NCBI GenBank assembly: GCA_021770615.1
Contig: JAETQR010000025.1
Coordinates: 1-60,605, forward strand
Source of the DNA: Lachnospiraceae bacterium
GTDB taxonomy: Bacteria; Bacillota_A; Clostridia; Lachnospirales; Lachnospiraceae
Direction of reading: 5' to 3'
DNA: 60,605 bases
Positions 44,401-52,985 of the stretch are shown in pieces. The notes beneath the pieces were generated by a model that saw only the letters and a program-made list of their open reading frames with translations, made no database searches and was not told the DNA's origin. A program made the position numbers and the translations under genes. Within the stretch, counting starts at the first letter, position 1, and every line of letters starts with the position of its first letter.

Positions 44401-46781
44401 ATCCGAAGGTAGATCTGGATTTCTTTAGCGAGAAGGAAGCGAACAGTGATTTGCTAATTATCCATTATAGTGATCAGTATACGTCGAGCAGTGGCTATGA
44501 TGCGATTACTGTTACACATAAGTCAAAGCAATATTCAACAGTAATTCAGGAATATCTCAAGGAAAAGGGAATTGATGCTGAGTTACAGGATGTTGCAAAA
44601 ATAATTAATCTGTTCAATGCAATTAACGGCGATTGGTTATTGCGACTGGTTTCCTCGAAGAAAACGATTGGTGCAAATAAAGACACAACATTTTCAAGAG
44701 AAAAAATCAGCATTGTTGCGGCCATTAAATTTATGCTTGCATTTTTAAGACATCCGGATATTGTATGGGTACCGATTTCTTTGGAAGAGATGTTGCGTGT
44801 ATCTGGAGGTGCAGGATTATCCAGTACTGAAGGAATACTATCATATAAAAATCTTGGATTTGAAAAGGGACCTACAAGCGATGACCTTTTGTTTATAGGA
44901 TTAAATCATGTGTCTGATCAGATTAAAATCTACCTATATCCAACAGAAGTCAAAACTGGTATCAATGCTGCTGATGTCATCAAAAAAGCATTTGAACAGG
45001 TTTCAGCAACTGCTACAGGACTTCAAGAGGCAATGAATCCAGAAGGAAATATATCAAATACTATTATGTACAAGGTGAATAGAAATTTCTTAATGCAACT
45101 TTTTGTTACAAGCTGTAAGAAAATGAAGGTTTACCATGTAGATGATTCTCAGGACTGGGATGTTATTCTCGATAAGTTCCGATTAGCATTATTGAATGAA
45201 GATTACATAATTTCTACGGAGATTCAGGAACTCTTAGGACGTGGTTCTGTATTGTCGTTCCGGCAGGCATTGGTTTCCGGAAAGACGTCCTTCAAAGAAG
45301 ATACAATTAATTTTATTGAAATGCCTGAGCAGGATGAATTTGATCTGATTTTAAGAAGCGTTGATGATATTCATGCAGATATTCAGAATAAGAGAGATAA
45401 TAATCTACTCATATTTGAAGAATGTAAAGTAGACCATTTGACTGGAGATCTTACAGGTATAGAAAGTACGAGATTGGAAGAAACTGGTGAAACGACAACT
45501 GCTTCAACAGGAGAAGAAACTGGGAATACTGTTGAAACTAAAATTGATAATACAGAAAATGATTCAAAAGATAATGAACTGCATGCCCAGGAAGATACTG
45601 ATGAGTCGAATGAAGAACTAGGAATGAGCATTGTATTTGGAACAAACCAGCAGGATGGTTCTGCAGTAATCTGGGAACCCAATAATACAGATATCTTGTT
45701 TCATACTAATACGGGGATCATTGGAACTATGGGTACTGGTAAAACACAGTTTACAAAATCATTGATTACACAGTTATATCGAGAGCAAAAAAAGAATGTT
45801 GGTGATGAACCTCTCGGCATTTTGATTTTTGATTATAAGGGGGATTATAACGAAAGCAAACAGGATTTTGTGGGGGCTACGAAAGCAACGATTTTGAAGC
45901 CATATCAGTTACCATTTAATCCATTGGCGTTAACAAAGTCAAAAGTATTTAAGCCATTATTACCGGTTCATACGGCAAATGCTTTTAAAGATACTATATC
46001 CAAGGTATATGGATTAGGACCAAAACAGCAGGATACATTGTTTCAATGCATTATTGAAACATATAGTGCATGTGGCATTTCTGCTCCAAATTCTGCTAGT
46101 TGGGATAATGAAGCTCCGACATTCGAGCAGGTATATCAGAGATATGCCAATGATGAAGGTATTAAAAAGAATGATTCGTTGGCAGCTGCAATGAACAAAC
46201 TACATCAGTTCCAGGTATTTGAAAATGTACCAAGCAAAACAAAATCGTTATTCGATATTCTGGATGGCGTTGTTGTAATTGACCTGTCAGGTTATGATAC
46301 AGATATTCAGAGTCTGATTGTCGCAATTACACTTGATCTATTTTATGCTCAGATGCAAGCTGTTGGTTCAAGTAAGTTGGAAGGTAAGTGTAGACAGCTT
46401 ACAAAGTTGATTCTTGTAGATGAAGCCGATAATTTCATGTCAGAAGGATTTCCTTCTTTGAAAAAAATATTGAAGGAAGGTCGAGAGTTTGGTGTTGGAA
46501 CTATTTTGTCAACGCAGTTCTTGAAGCATTTTGGCTCAGGCGATGATGACTATGCAAAATACATTCTAACATGGATCGTACATAATGTTGCTGATTTAAA
46601 ACTTAGTGATGTAGACTTTGTATTTAAGACTGAGAACAAGAGTGTTGAAAGCCAGATGCTGTTTAATGATATCAAAAAACTGCAGAAGCATTATAGCATT
46701 GTTAAAATTAGCTCTGAAAAGCCTAAATATATTAAAGACCGTGCATTCTGGGAATTATATAGCGATCTGAAATCAATTTGA
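41442..46781 (+). CDS. dptH: Phosphorothioation-dependent restriction protein DptH
   Basis: 1779 residues from the ATG at 41442 (GGAG 9 nt upstream); in-frame codons at 41409 and 41433 are less well placed. The large N-terminal part is unrecognised. A strongly acidic, Thr/Glu/Asp-rich linker spans about residues 1335-1395. The C-terminal 370 residues are a HerA/FtsK-like ATPase: Walker A GTMGTGKTQF near 1427-1436, an FDYKGDY motif, Walker B LILVDEADNF and ILSTQFLKHF. DptH drives ATP-dependent restriction with DptF and DptG. The TGA sits inside the -35 of the internal promoter. Confidence 0.88.
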   Translation: MLKEFYDFIAKRINRYFLELSDEGALQKGESFCLKLDDPETVQEVSDALKELALKENNLGSYEYECMNGSIYRTFTLKVIDDEIIIAAQINGMTNDFLCATLRNAANDAGKPLLMISSNPIDSAKSGSRDMSAHGMPFYADNLMDEIKNMAEESTQLSVLEKRILAFELKRRDNDVFSDKASLYEYRDLLSIMSSGSIAKENYPGFRLFPVDGKKDYQNEGKLQIDKKLKENHELFEKIDRSIRFGNVETDLAEDFEEGFLVRIEKSRKDDPEHWSILFTYAEMLAAMERKQAKKDNPLDIELKDISIYGELPLYSLPMDEMVFVRNEGSMKTKKRTRSMVIFNPDKFSEIHIRLECNTRIGNSDISADDATYVRDGKNLVFEFQRENVSFHKIEVKDSVNHITYVFKICIVDIFAEYLVGTIKRNFVIEYKKTKKNCKIKLIGIGTDLVFNVSGATNISEKLNDNTQYQCKYNERLHLYITEEELSNYGSGIFIEINFSGIILPFVLYPDEMKSIEIIGRKILKDKFASQKSFQLDEGDHFYKDSQEYHAKANLLKELRLEKHIINERILYGRCKQVHGSDAVTVESEELVLPLTLKQAYYDLLQEFKNSSTVPTLAYLSGELRDAVEKYLQEFWNLYTSLQDGSNLSTEQENALLLGTLLLGKNDDEIMFTPFHPLNLAYQLELCKESEFENASDIVIDRLNSVCLLPYTKHNKRIYKVSDQMYSMEWKYYAPVENRRYRGSRRFVPKLIEEKITEFVSHFRYIFSDINNKKVHINLINMGDCSDVFIGVAQYFVHAIGKTPDVDQLMKFEIHIYTENPKTNVFTNIKEFTCLKAYLNACKLSFANGTAMNSLEGVLSKNVECYFHKDNGKQYEYAHISFYEMESEITSETATMDQIETGISIGGIVSGIPSSKYGQKYRTGFGMKYAKRTPVVELAEKYNALVEVGNTGNPYHPGTSISTQIDKLAENKMEYIYKASNWVVFIDPKVDLDFFSEKEANSDLLIIHYSDQYTSSSGYDAITVTHKSKQYSTVIQEYLKEKGIDAELQDVAKIINLFNAINGDWLLRLVSSKKTIGANKDTTFSREKISIVAAIKFMLAFLRHPDIVWVPISLEEMLRVSGGAGLSSTEGILSYKNLGFEKGPTSDDLLFIGLNHVSDQIKIYLYPTEVKTGINAADVIKKAFEQVSATATGLQEAMNPEGNISNTIMYKVNRNFLMQLFVTSCKKMKVYHVDDSQDWDVILDKFRLALLNEDYIISTEIQELLGRGSVLSFRQALVSGKTSFKEDTINFIEMPEQDEFDLILRSVDDIHADIQNKRDNNLLIFEECKVDHLTGDLTGIESTRLEETGETTTASTGEETGNTVETKIDNTENDSKDNELHAQEDTDESNEELGMSIVFGTNQQDGSAVIWEPNNTDILFHTNTGIIGTMGTGKTQFTKSLITQLYREQKKNVGDEPLGILIFDYKGDYNESKQDFVGATKATILKPYQLPFNPLALTKSKVFKPLLPVHTANAFKDTISKVYGLGPKQQDTLFQCIIETYSACGISAPNSASWDNEAPTFEQVYQRYANDEGIKKNDSLAAAMNKLHQFQVFENVPSKTKSLFDILDGVVVIDLSGYDTDIQSLIVAITLDLFYAQMQAVGSSKLEGKCRQLTKLILVDEADNFMSEGFPSLKKILKEGREFGVGTILSTQFLKHFGSGDDDYAKYILTWIVHNVADLKLSDVDFVFKTENKSVESQMLFNDIKKLQKHYSIVKISSEKPKYIKDRAFWELYSDLKSI

Positions 46782-46821
46782 CGCAAGTAAAGCAAAGTGA
46801 TATACTTAAGTATATCACTTT
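46778..46821 (+). promoter_or_regulatory. Internal promoter with a perfect 28-bp palindrome before dndB
   Basis: TTGACG (46778-46783), a 17-nt spacer and TATACT (46801-46806) form a near-consensus SigA promoter lying on the dptH stop codon. The -10 is inside a perfect 28-bp palindrome at 46794-46821, half-site AAAGTGATATACTT with no loop. The dndB ATG at 46838 with GGAGG follows 16 nt after it. A repressor bound here would block transcription of dndBCDE, dndA and the HNH gene. DndB itself (a known repressor of dnd genes) or the XRE protein are the candidates. Confidence 0.8.
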
Positions 46822-46837
46822 TCCTTTGGAGGTCAAG

Positions 46838-47911
46838 ATGGATTTTGCATATAAGTTTCCTGTTGTAAGAGGTATTCAGGCAGGAAGAAAATATTATATT
46901 GCTATGATACCAATGAGAATGTTAGGGAGACTTTTCCCGTGTGAGGATGAGTATGTGCTTCCAGAGCATCGTGCACAGAGAAAGCTAAATGAAAGTCGAA
47001 TTCCTGTGATTAGTCGTTATATCACAGAGAACCGAGATACATATGTTTTTTCGGCTTTAGCAGCTTCTATTGATGGAGAATTTAAGTTTATATCTAGTAA
47101 TGAAAGTTCAGATATAGGTATTTTGGAGGTATCCATGGATGCCAGATTTCTGATCAATGATGGACAACATAGAAAGGCGGCTATTTTAGATGCCTTAAAC
47201 GAGGAGCCGGAATTAGGAAATGAAACAATTTCTGTTGTTTTATATGAAGATGCTGGATTGTCAAGAAGTCAACAGATTTTCACAGATCTGAATAAGCATG
47301 CTGTAAAAACATCGAATTCAATTGCGGAATTATATGATTCAAGAGATGATATTGCTGTAATTACAAGAAATGTGGTTTCAAGCGTACCATTTCTAAATGA
47401 ATATACCGATAAGGAAAAAGATAATTTGGGTAAATACTCTTCAAATTTGTTTACATTAAATACCTTCTACAGTTCAATTAAGCGTACAATTTCAGGCAAT
47501 AAACCAGATAATGTAATGCAGAAATTTCTCATTGATTTTTGGAGATGTGTTACAGCTAACATTGTTCAGTGGTGTGAACTATCTAAGAAAGAAATTTCAA
47601 AGGTTGATTTAAGAGAGAACTACATAGTCACCCAGGGTGTTGTGATCCAAGCATTGGGACAAGTAGGAACATATTTTTATAAAAATCCTGATACCGATAT
47701 GGAACGAATGCTGAAAAGATTAAAGAATATAGATTGGAAACGAAGTGCTTCTATTTGGAGATATAGAGTAATCCGTGTAGATGGAAAAATTCTTACAAGT
47801 AATAAAGCAATACTTCTTACTGCCAATCAAATAAAGAAAGAACTTGGTATCCCACTTTTGCCAGACGAAGAGCTGAAAGAGAAGCGATATTTAGAAAGTT
47901 TGAATGTCTAG
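46838..47911 (+). CDS. dndB: DndB, DGQHR-domain regulator of phosphorothioation
   Basis: 357 residues from the ATG at 46838, which has TTTGGAGGTCAAG directly upstream. An in-frame TTG at 46778 would make the operator palindrome coding and is rejected. The DGQHR motif is exact (LINDGQHRKAAI), preceded by FPVVRGIQAGRKYYIAM and followed by the IFTDLNKHAVKTSNS block. DndB is a negative regulator of dnd transcription and lowers modification frequency. The gene leads the modification half of the island. Confidence 0.92.
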   Translation: MDFAYKFPVVRGIQAGRKYYIAMIPMRMLGRLFPCEDEYVLPEHRAQRKLNESRIPVISRYITENRDTYVFSALAASIDGEFKFISSNESSDIGILEVSMDARFLINDGQHRKAAILDALNEEPELGNETISVVLYEDAGLSRSQQIFTDLNKHAVKTSNSIAELYDSRDDIAVITRNVVSSVPFLNEYTDKEKDNLGKYSSNLFTLNTFYSSIKRTISGNKPDNVMQKFLIDFWRCVTANIVQWCELSKKEISKVDLRENYIVTQGVVIQALGQVGTYFYKNPDTDMERMLKRLKNIDWKRSASIWRYRVIRVDGKILTSNKAILLTANQIKKELGIPLLPDEELKEKRYLESLNV

Positions 47912-47924
47912 GAGCGATAAATAG

Positions 47925-49484
47925 ATGGCAGAAAAATGTGTAAGTTGTGAAGCCAATAAGCAAGGTGTAACAATTTCTAAAAATACAATTGAAGGATTAA
48001 AGGAAATGATTCGTAATTTGTATCTGGCGGATGATATTCCATGGGTGATTGGATATTCGGGCGGAAAAGACAGTACTGCAACATTGCAGTTGGTTTGGTT
48101 AGCGCTTGAAGAATTATCTCCAGAACAGTTGAAAAACGCAAAAAAGGTCCATGTAATTAATACAGACACTATGGTAGAGTCGCCGGTAATGTCAAAGTGG
48201 GTTCAGGATTCTCTTAAAATCATGGATATGAGAGCAACACAATCTGGGCTTCCCTTTGTAACACATAGATTGACTCCGGAAATGGATAATACATTTTGGG
48301 TAAATCTTCTTGGAAGAGGCTATCCGTTCCCTAGAAAGAAGTTACGATGGTGTACAGATCGTTTGAAAATTCAGCCGGTGAACAAGTTTGTAAAAGAACA
48401 GATTGCAGAACATGGAGAGATTATACTTGTAATTGGTACCCGTAAAGCAGAAAGTGCCAGACGTGCAAAAACCATGGCTTATTATGAAAAGAAAAGAGTT
48501 AGAGAACTTCTTAGTCCTAATCCGTCTATGGCGAATGAATTGGTATTTTCACCTTTAGAAGAGTGGAATGATAATGACGTGTGGGTATTTCTTATGCAAT
48601 ATAGGAACCCATGGGGATATTCTAACACAGATTTACTGACCCTTTACCGAGGTGCTACAGCTGATAATGAGTGCCCTATGATGATTGAGAAGGGGCTTCC
48701 AAGTTGCGGGAAAAGTCGGTTTGGTTGTTGGGTTTGCACCATGGTTGAAAAAGATAAATCTATGGAGGCAATGATTGCCAATGATGATGAAAAGGTCTGG
48801 ATGACACCATTACTGGAGTTTCGAAATTATTTTGGTGATGAGGAAAATGATCGTTCTAGAAGAAGCTTCAGAAAAATGCAGGGATTTCTTCAGGGAACTT
48901 ATAAGCAGCTACATCACGGTCCTTACCTGAAGGAGTGGCGTGAAAAATGGTTGCGGAAATTGCTCGAAATACAGGTTGAAATTAACAAAAATGGTCCGGA
49001 GGAGTTCCCTGATTTGGAATTGATCACACTTCCGGAACTGAGAAATATAAGAAGAATTTGGGTTTTTGATAAACATGAATTCGAGGATTCACTACCTGGA
49101 ATATATGAAGATGTTACAGGTGAAAAATTCGAAGATCCAGAATGGGTTGGTTCAGAAGCATTTCGTAAGGAAGAATGGGATACATTAAAGGAAGTTGTGG
49201 ATGAATTATATCCTAACGAGGAATTAGCATTTGAAATGGCATACAGCCTGATTGATATTGAAAATCAGGCCAGTAGTTTAAATAAACGAAAGGGAATTAC
49301 TGATTCCCTGGAAAGTTGCATTAGAAAAACTTTTTATAAGGACGAAGAGGATGCAACTCAATATTATATGGATCGAGTAATTCGAAAGAAGGACTTGGGA
49401 GGAAAATACAATCCATTGGCATTGGATAGTCGCTATGATTATCTCAATGTTGATGATAGCGAAGACGAGGATGCAATAGAATGA
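47925..49484 (+). CDS. dndC: DndC, ATP pyrophosphatase / sulfurtransferase
   Basis: 519 residues of the PAPS-reductase-like family. The PP-loop is SGGKDST (45-51), followed by VINTDTMVESP. The cluster-binding cysteines typical of DndC are visible: LRWCTDRLK, DNECPMM and the group SCGKSRFGCWVC. DndC carries a [4Fe-4S] cluster and activates DNA or sulfur with ATP for phosphorothioate insertion. A 13-nt gap separates it from dndB; the stop overlaps dndD by 4 nt. Confidence 0.95.
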   Translation: MAEKCVSCEANKQGVTISKNTIEGLKEMIRNLYLADDIPWVIGYSGGKDSTATLQLVWLALEELSPEQLKNAKKVHVINTDTMVESPVMSKWVQDSLKIMDMRATQSGLPFVTHRLTPEMDNTFWVNLLGRGYPFPRKKLRWCTDRLKIQPVNKFVKEQIAEHGEIILVIGTRKAESARRAKTMAYYEKKRVRELLSPNPSMANELVFSPLEEWNDNDVWVFLMQYRNPWGYSNTDLLTLYRGATADNECPMMIEKGLPSCGKSRFGCWVCTMVEKDKSMEAMIANDDEKVWMTPLLEFRNYFGDEENDRSRRSFRKMQGFLQGTYKQLHHGPYLKEWREKWLRKLLEIQVEINKNGPEEFPDLELITLPELRNIRRIWVFDKHEFEDSLPGIYEDVTGEKFEDPEWVGSEAFRKEEWDTLKEVVDELYPNEELAFEMAYSLIDIENQASSLNKRKGITDSLESCIRKTFYKDEEDATQYYMDRVIRKKDLGGKYNPLALDSRYDYLNVDDSEDEDAIE

Positions 49485-51430
49485 TTTTAAAGAAATTGAT
49501 TATGCACAATTTTGGTGTATATGCATCTACAAATCAATTTGAATTTCATGGAGAAAAACCGATTGTTTTAATCGGTGGCATGAATGGTAGAGGAAAAACT
49601 ACTTTTTTAGAAGCTGTGCTTCTTGGATTATATGGTTCGAATTCATTTGCATATACCGAAAGTAAATTTAAAACGTATGGTCAATACTTAAAATCATACG
49701 TTAATAAAGCTGATGGAACGAAAAAGACTTATATTGAACTAGAATTTTCAATGGATGGCTCAGACGAAGAAGTATACTTGGTTCATCGAGAATGGGATGG
49801 AAATACCCAGAGAATCCGGGAAAAAATATGGGTTAAGAAAAATGGTATTGATAATTCATTTCTGACAGAAAATTGGTCAATGTTTGTTGAAAATATTTTA
49901 CCAAGTGCTCTATCTAATTTCTTTTTTTTTGACGGAGAAAAGATTGCGGAACTTGCGGTTGAAAATACAAACTCTCAGATGAAAGAATCAATTAAAGCGT
50001 TGTTGGGAATTTCAGTACTTGATTTGTTAAACAATGATCTTGGACGAATCATTTCACGTCTGAGTGCTGCATCAACTGAAGACCAGGATCTTATTTATCT
50101 AGAGCAACTGCGTCAAAAGAGAGATAGTGCCGATGAAGATTTAAAAAATGTCGATGATGAAATTCGACGATTGAAGGAAAAGATTGAAGGACTGCATATT
50201 GAATTGGAAAAGAAAAATTCTGAGTATGCAATTAAGGGTGGAGATATTATTGAGCAACGTCATGACCTTTTGAAACAAAGAGCACAGCAGAATGCATTAC
50301 TTGAAAGATATGAAGATGATTTTCTTGAGCATGTTGCTGGAGAAATGCCGCTCTTACTTGTAAGTGAACTTCTTTCTGATATTGAAGTTCAAGGGGCAAT
50401 GGAGCAGTCATACAAAACATCAGTAATGGCAACCAATAAGGTTAGAACTCTTTATGATGATTTTGTAAGCAGATATCCAGAAGCTAGAGATGCACTAAGC
50501 AAGTTCGTTGAATTTGTTCAAGCAGATAATGATGCAAAAAAGCAGGAAGAAATATATGGGCTTTCAGACAGTACGTTATATCAGATTCATCGGTTGAATT
50601 TTTATGAATTAAAGGAATGTGCCAAGTATGTAAAAATACAAATGCAGCGAAGAGATGAGAGTCAAAACAAGATTGATGAAATAGATAATTATCTGTCCGT
50701 AGACATTGATGAGAAGGCTTTGAATCGAATCTTTAAAAGAATTAAGGAATTAGAAAAAGAGATATTAACAGAGGAGGTAAATCTGGCAGCTTTACAGCAG
50801 AAGCGGACGACATTACACGGAGCTGCTATGATTGCAGAGATTGAATTTAATAAAGCAGCAGAACAAGTACTCTCTTCGCTTGAATCTAATGACGATGATA
50901 AGAGAACCGTGAAGTATGCTCATATGGCAATCGAAATTATTAAGCGTTATCGAGTTCGCCTTCAGCAAAACAAAACAGGTGTGTTAGCCAATACAATGAC
51001 TAATTGTTATAGAAAGCTTGCTTATAAAAAGCATCTGATTGAAAAAATTCAGATGGATCCTGTAACCTTGGATCTTCATTATTTGAATGGTAACGGGGAG
51101 GAAGTTGAAAAAAAGAAACTTTCGGCAGGTGAAAAGCAGCTGATGGTTATATCGTTACTGTGGGCTTTGGCGATATGCTCTAAGAAAAAATTGCCAGTAA
51201 TTATTGATACACCATTATCTCGTTTGGATTCAATTCATCGAGAGGCATTGATTACCACATATTTTCCAAATGCAAGTGATCAGACGATTATTCTCTCAAC
51301 TGATTCTGAAATTGATCATATATACTATGAATTGATGAAGCCGCATATCGGAGATGAATTTACTCTAGTATACGATGATGAGCTGATGAAGACCTCTATA
51401 AAAGAGGGATATTTATTCGAAGGAAATTGA
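49481..51430 (+). CDS. dndD: DndD, SMC-like ATPase
   Basis: 649 residues. The N-terminal Walker A is GGMNGRGKTT (32-41). The coiled coil spans about 195-270 and 400-450. The C-terminal ABC signature LSAGEKQL lies near residue 547 and Walker B PVIIDTPLSRLD near 575. This is the SbcC/RecN-like layout of DndD, which powers phosphorothioate insertion with DndC and DndE. The ATG overlaps the dndC stop (ATGA). Confidence 0.94.
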   Translation: MILKKLIMHNFGVYASTNQFEFHGEKPIVLIGGMNGRGKTTFLEAVLLGLYGSNSFAYTESKFKTYGQYLKSYVNKADGTKKTYIELEFSMDGSDEEVYLVHREWDGNTQRIREKIWVKKNGIDNSFLTENWSMFVENILPSALSNFFFFDGEKIAELAVENTNSQMKESIKALLGISVLDLLNNDLGRIISRLSAASTEDQDLIYLEQLRQKRDSADEDLKNVDDEIRRLKEKIEGLHIELEKKNSEYAIKGGDIIEQRHDLLKQRAQQNALLERYEDDFLEHVAGEMPLLLVSELLSDIEVQGAMEQSYKTSVMATNKVRTLYDDFVSRYPEARDALSKFVEFVQADNDAKKQEEIYGLSDSTLYQIHRLNFYELKECAKYVKIQMQRRDESQNKIDEIDNYLSVDIDEKALNRIFKRIKELEKEILTEEVNLAALQQKRTTLHGAAMIAEIEFNKAAEQVLSSLESNDDDKRTVKYAHMAIEIIKRYRVRLQQNKTGVLANTMTNCYRKLAYKKHLIEKIQMDPVTLDLHYLNGNGEEVEKKKLSAGEKQLMVISLLWALAICSKKKLPVIIDTPLSRLDSIHREALITTYFPNASDQTIILSTDSEIDHIYYELMKPHIGDEFTLVYDDELMKTSIKEGYLFEGN

Positions 51431-51431
51431 T

Positions 51432-51815
51432 ATGTTAGTAAAGCAAATAAGGTTGTCAAACCAGTCAAAGGACCGGCTTGGAAGATTAAAAGGAAAAACA
51501 GGAATAAAGAATTGGAATGTTCTTTGTAGATGGGCTTTTTGTTACTCTTTGGGAGAATATACAATGCCTACAGATATTCCAATAGTTGCAGATAGTAATG
51601 TAGAAATGTCATGGTTTACATTTGCCGGAGAGCATAGTGATTTATATGATGCTCTCATGAAAGCATGGTGTATTAGAATGGGGCTTTCAACAGATGAGGA
51701 AACGCTTTCTAAGTATTTTAGGTTACACTTAGAGAGAGGAATCGCGCACCTATCCGGTACTAATTTTATTAAGAATCTTGATGATTTAATGAATCTGGCA
51801 ATTGAGGAGAAGTAA
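51432..51815 (+). CDS. dndE: DndE, nicked-DNA-binding modification subunit
   Basis: 127 residues, the usual DndE size. The N-terminal KQIRLSNQSKDRLGRLKGKT carries the Lys/Arg-rich surface used to bind nicked duplex DNA, followed by NVLCRWAFCYSLGE and the C-terminal LHLERGIAHLSG. DndE is the tetrameric DNA-binding partner of DndC/DndD. It starts one base after the dndD stop region, and its TAA overlaps the dndA ATG by one base. Confidence 0.92.
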   Translation: MLVKQIRLSNQSKDRLGRLKGKTGIKNWNVLCRWAFCYSLGEYTMPTDIPIVADSNVEMSWFTFAGEHSDLYDALMKAWCIRMGLSTDEETLSKYFRLHLERGIAHLSGTNFIKNLDDLMNLAIEEK

Positions 51816-52966
51816 TGGGAATATATCTTGATTATAATGCATCTGCACCGATTGACGAGAGAGTTCTTGAAGTAATGGTGGATGTATATAGGAACTCATA
51901 TGGTAATGCTGATAGCAGAACACATGATCATGGAGATCATGCGAGATCCATTGTAGAGAATGCAAGAAAACAGGTTGCTTCTCTTATTGGAGTAAATGCT
52001 ACAGAGGTATTCTTTACCAGTGGAGCAACTGAAGGTAACAATATTGCAATTCAGGGTCTTGAGGAATATGCTCATGAATCAAGAAAGAAGCATATTATTA
52101 CAACTGCTATTGAACATAAGGCAGTACTTGAAACAGCCAAAGCTATGCATAAAAAAGGATTCGAAGTTGATATAATTAAGCCAGATTTATCTGGGCGAAT
52201 CAGTATCAACAGTGTTTTGAATAAAATTCGAGAAGATACTTTTTTGGTGAGTGTTATGCATGTCAATAATGAAACAGGCATTATTCAACCGGTTCAAGAA
52301 CTTGGCGAGGAGCTGGGAAAAAGAAATGTTTTATTTCATATTGATGCAACACAAAGCTGTGGAAAACTTGTAGAAGAAATTAGAAATCTCAAATATAATA
52401 TGCTGTCATTCAGTGCTCATAAGCTGCAAGGACCGCAGGGAGTTGGAGCTCTGATATTAAAAAAGAAAAAATATAAACTTCCACCGATAAATCAGATTAT
52501 GTATGGCGGTCAACAGGAGCATGGAATCAGGCCCGGTACTATTCCGGTTGCATTAGTCGCTGGTTGCGGTAAAGCATGTGAAATTGCGGAACATGAGTAT
52601 AAAGACAATTCAAAGAAGATAAAAATGTTGAAAGAAACAATGGTTGAAATGTTAAATGACTCAGGTGTCGTTTTCCACTTTAATGGGGAACAGAAATATT
52701 GTATCGAAAGTACTGCTAATATTTGTTTTCCGGGTGTTATGTCTGAGGCGTTAATGTTATCAAGTAAACAGTATTGTAGTATTTCGAATGGTTCAGCATG
52801 TACATCAAAAAGTTATACTCCAAGTTATGTGTTGAAAGCTATGGGTATACCGATTGATGAGATTGAAAACTCAATCAGGGTGAGCTGGGGGCCGGATCTT
52901 TGTGTTGAGGAATTTAAAGTCAACTTTGAGCAATTACTACAGACAGTAAAAAATATTGCTTTTTAG
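51815..52966 (+). CDS. dndA: DndA, cysteine desulfurase
   Basis: 383 residues of the NifS/IscS class V aminotransferase family. It has IYLDYNASAPID at the N-terminus, TSGATEGNNIAIQG, HIDATQSCGK and the PLP lysine K203 in SAHKLQGPQG. The catalytic Cys is at about residue 329 in NGSACTSKSYTPS. It takes sulfur from cysteine and passes it to DndC. It sits inside the operon here, downstream of dndE, whereas in many loci dndA is divergent or replaced by iscS. Confidence 0.93.
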   Translation: MGIYLDYNASAPIDERVLEVMVDVYRNSYGNADSRTHDHGDHARSIVENARKQVASLIGVNATEVFFTSGATEGNNIAIQGLEEYAHESRKKHIITTAIEHKAVLETAKAMHKKGFEVDIIKPDLSGRISINSVLNKIREDTFLVSVMHVNNETGIIQPVQELGEELGKRNVLFHIDATQSCGKLVEEIRNLKYNMLSFSAHKLQGPQGVGALILKKKKYKLPPINQIMYGGQQEHGIRPGTIPVALVAGCGKACEIAEHEYKDNSKKIKMLKETMVEMLNDSGVVFHFNGEQKYCIESTANICFPGVMSEALMLSSKQYCSISNGSACTSKSYTPSYVLKAMGIPIDEIENSIRVSWGPDLCVEEFKVNFEQLLQTVKNIAF

Positions 52967-52985
52967 GAAGCATTAGGAGCGGGTC

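Noticed and set aside
46778..46837. In-frame TTG start for dndB giving 20 extra residues
   Set aside because: It would place the promoter and the perfect palindrome in coding sequence; a strong GGAGG SD precedes the ATG at 46838.
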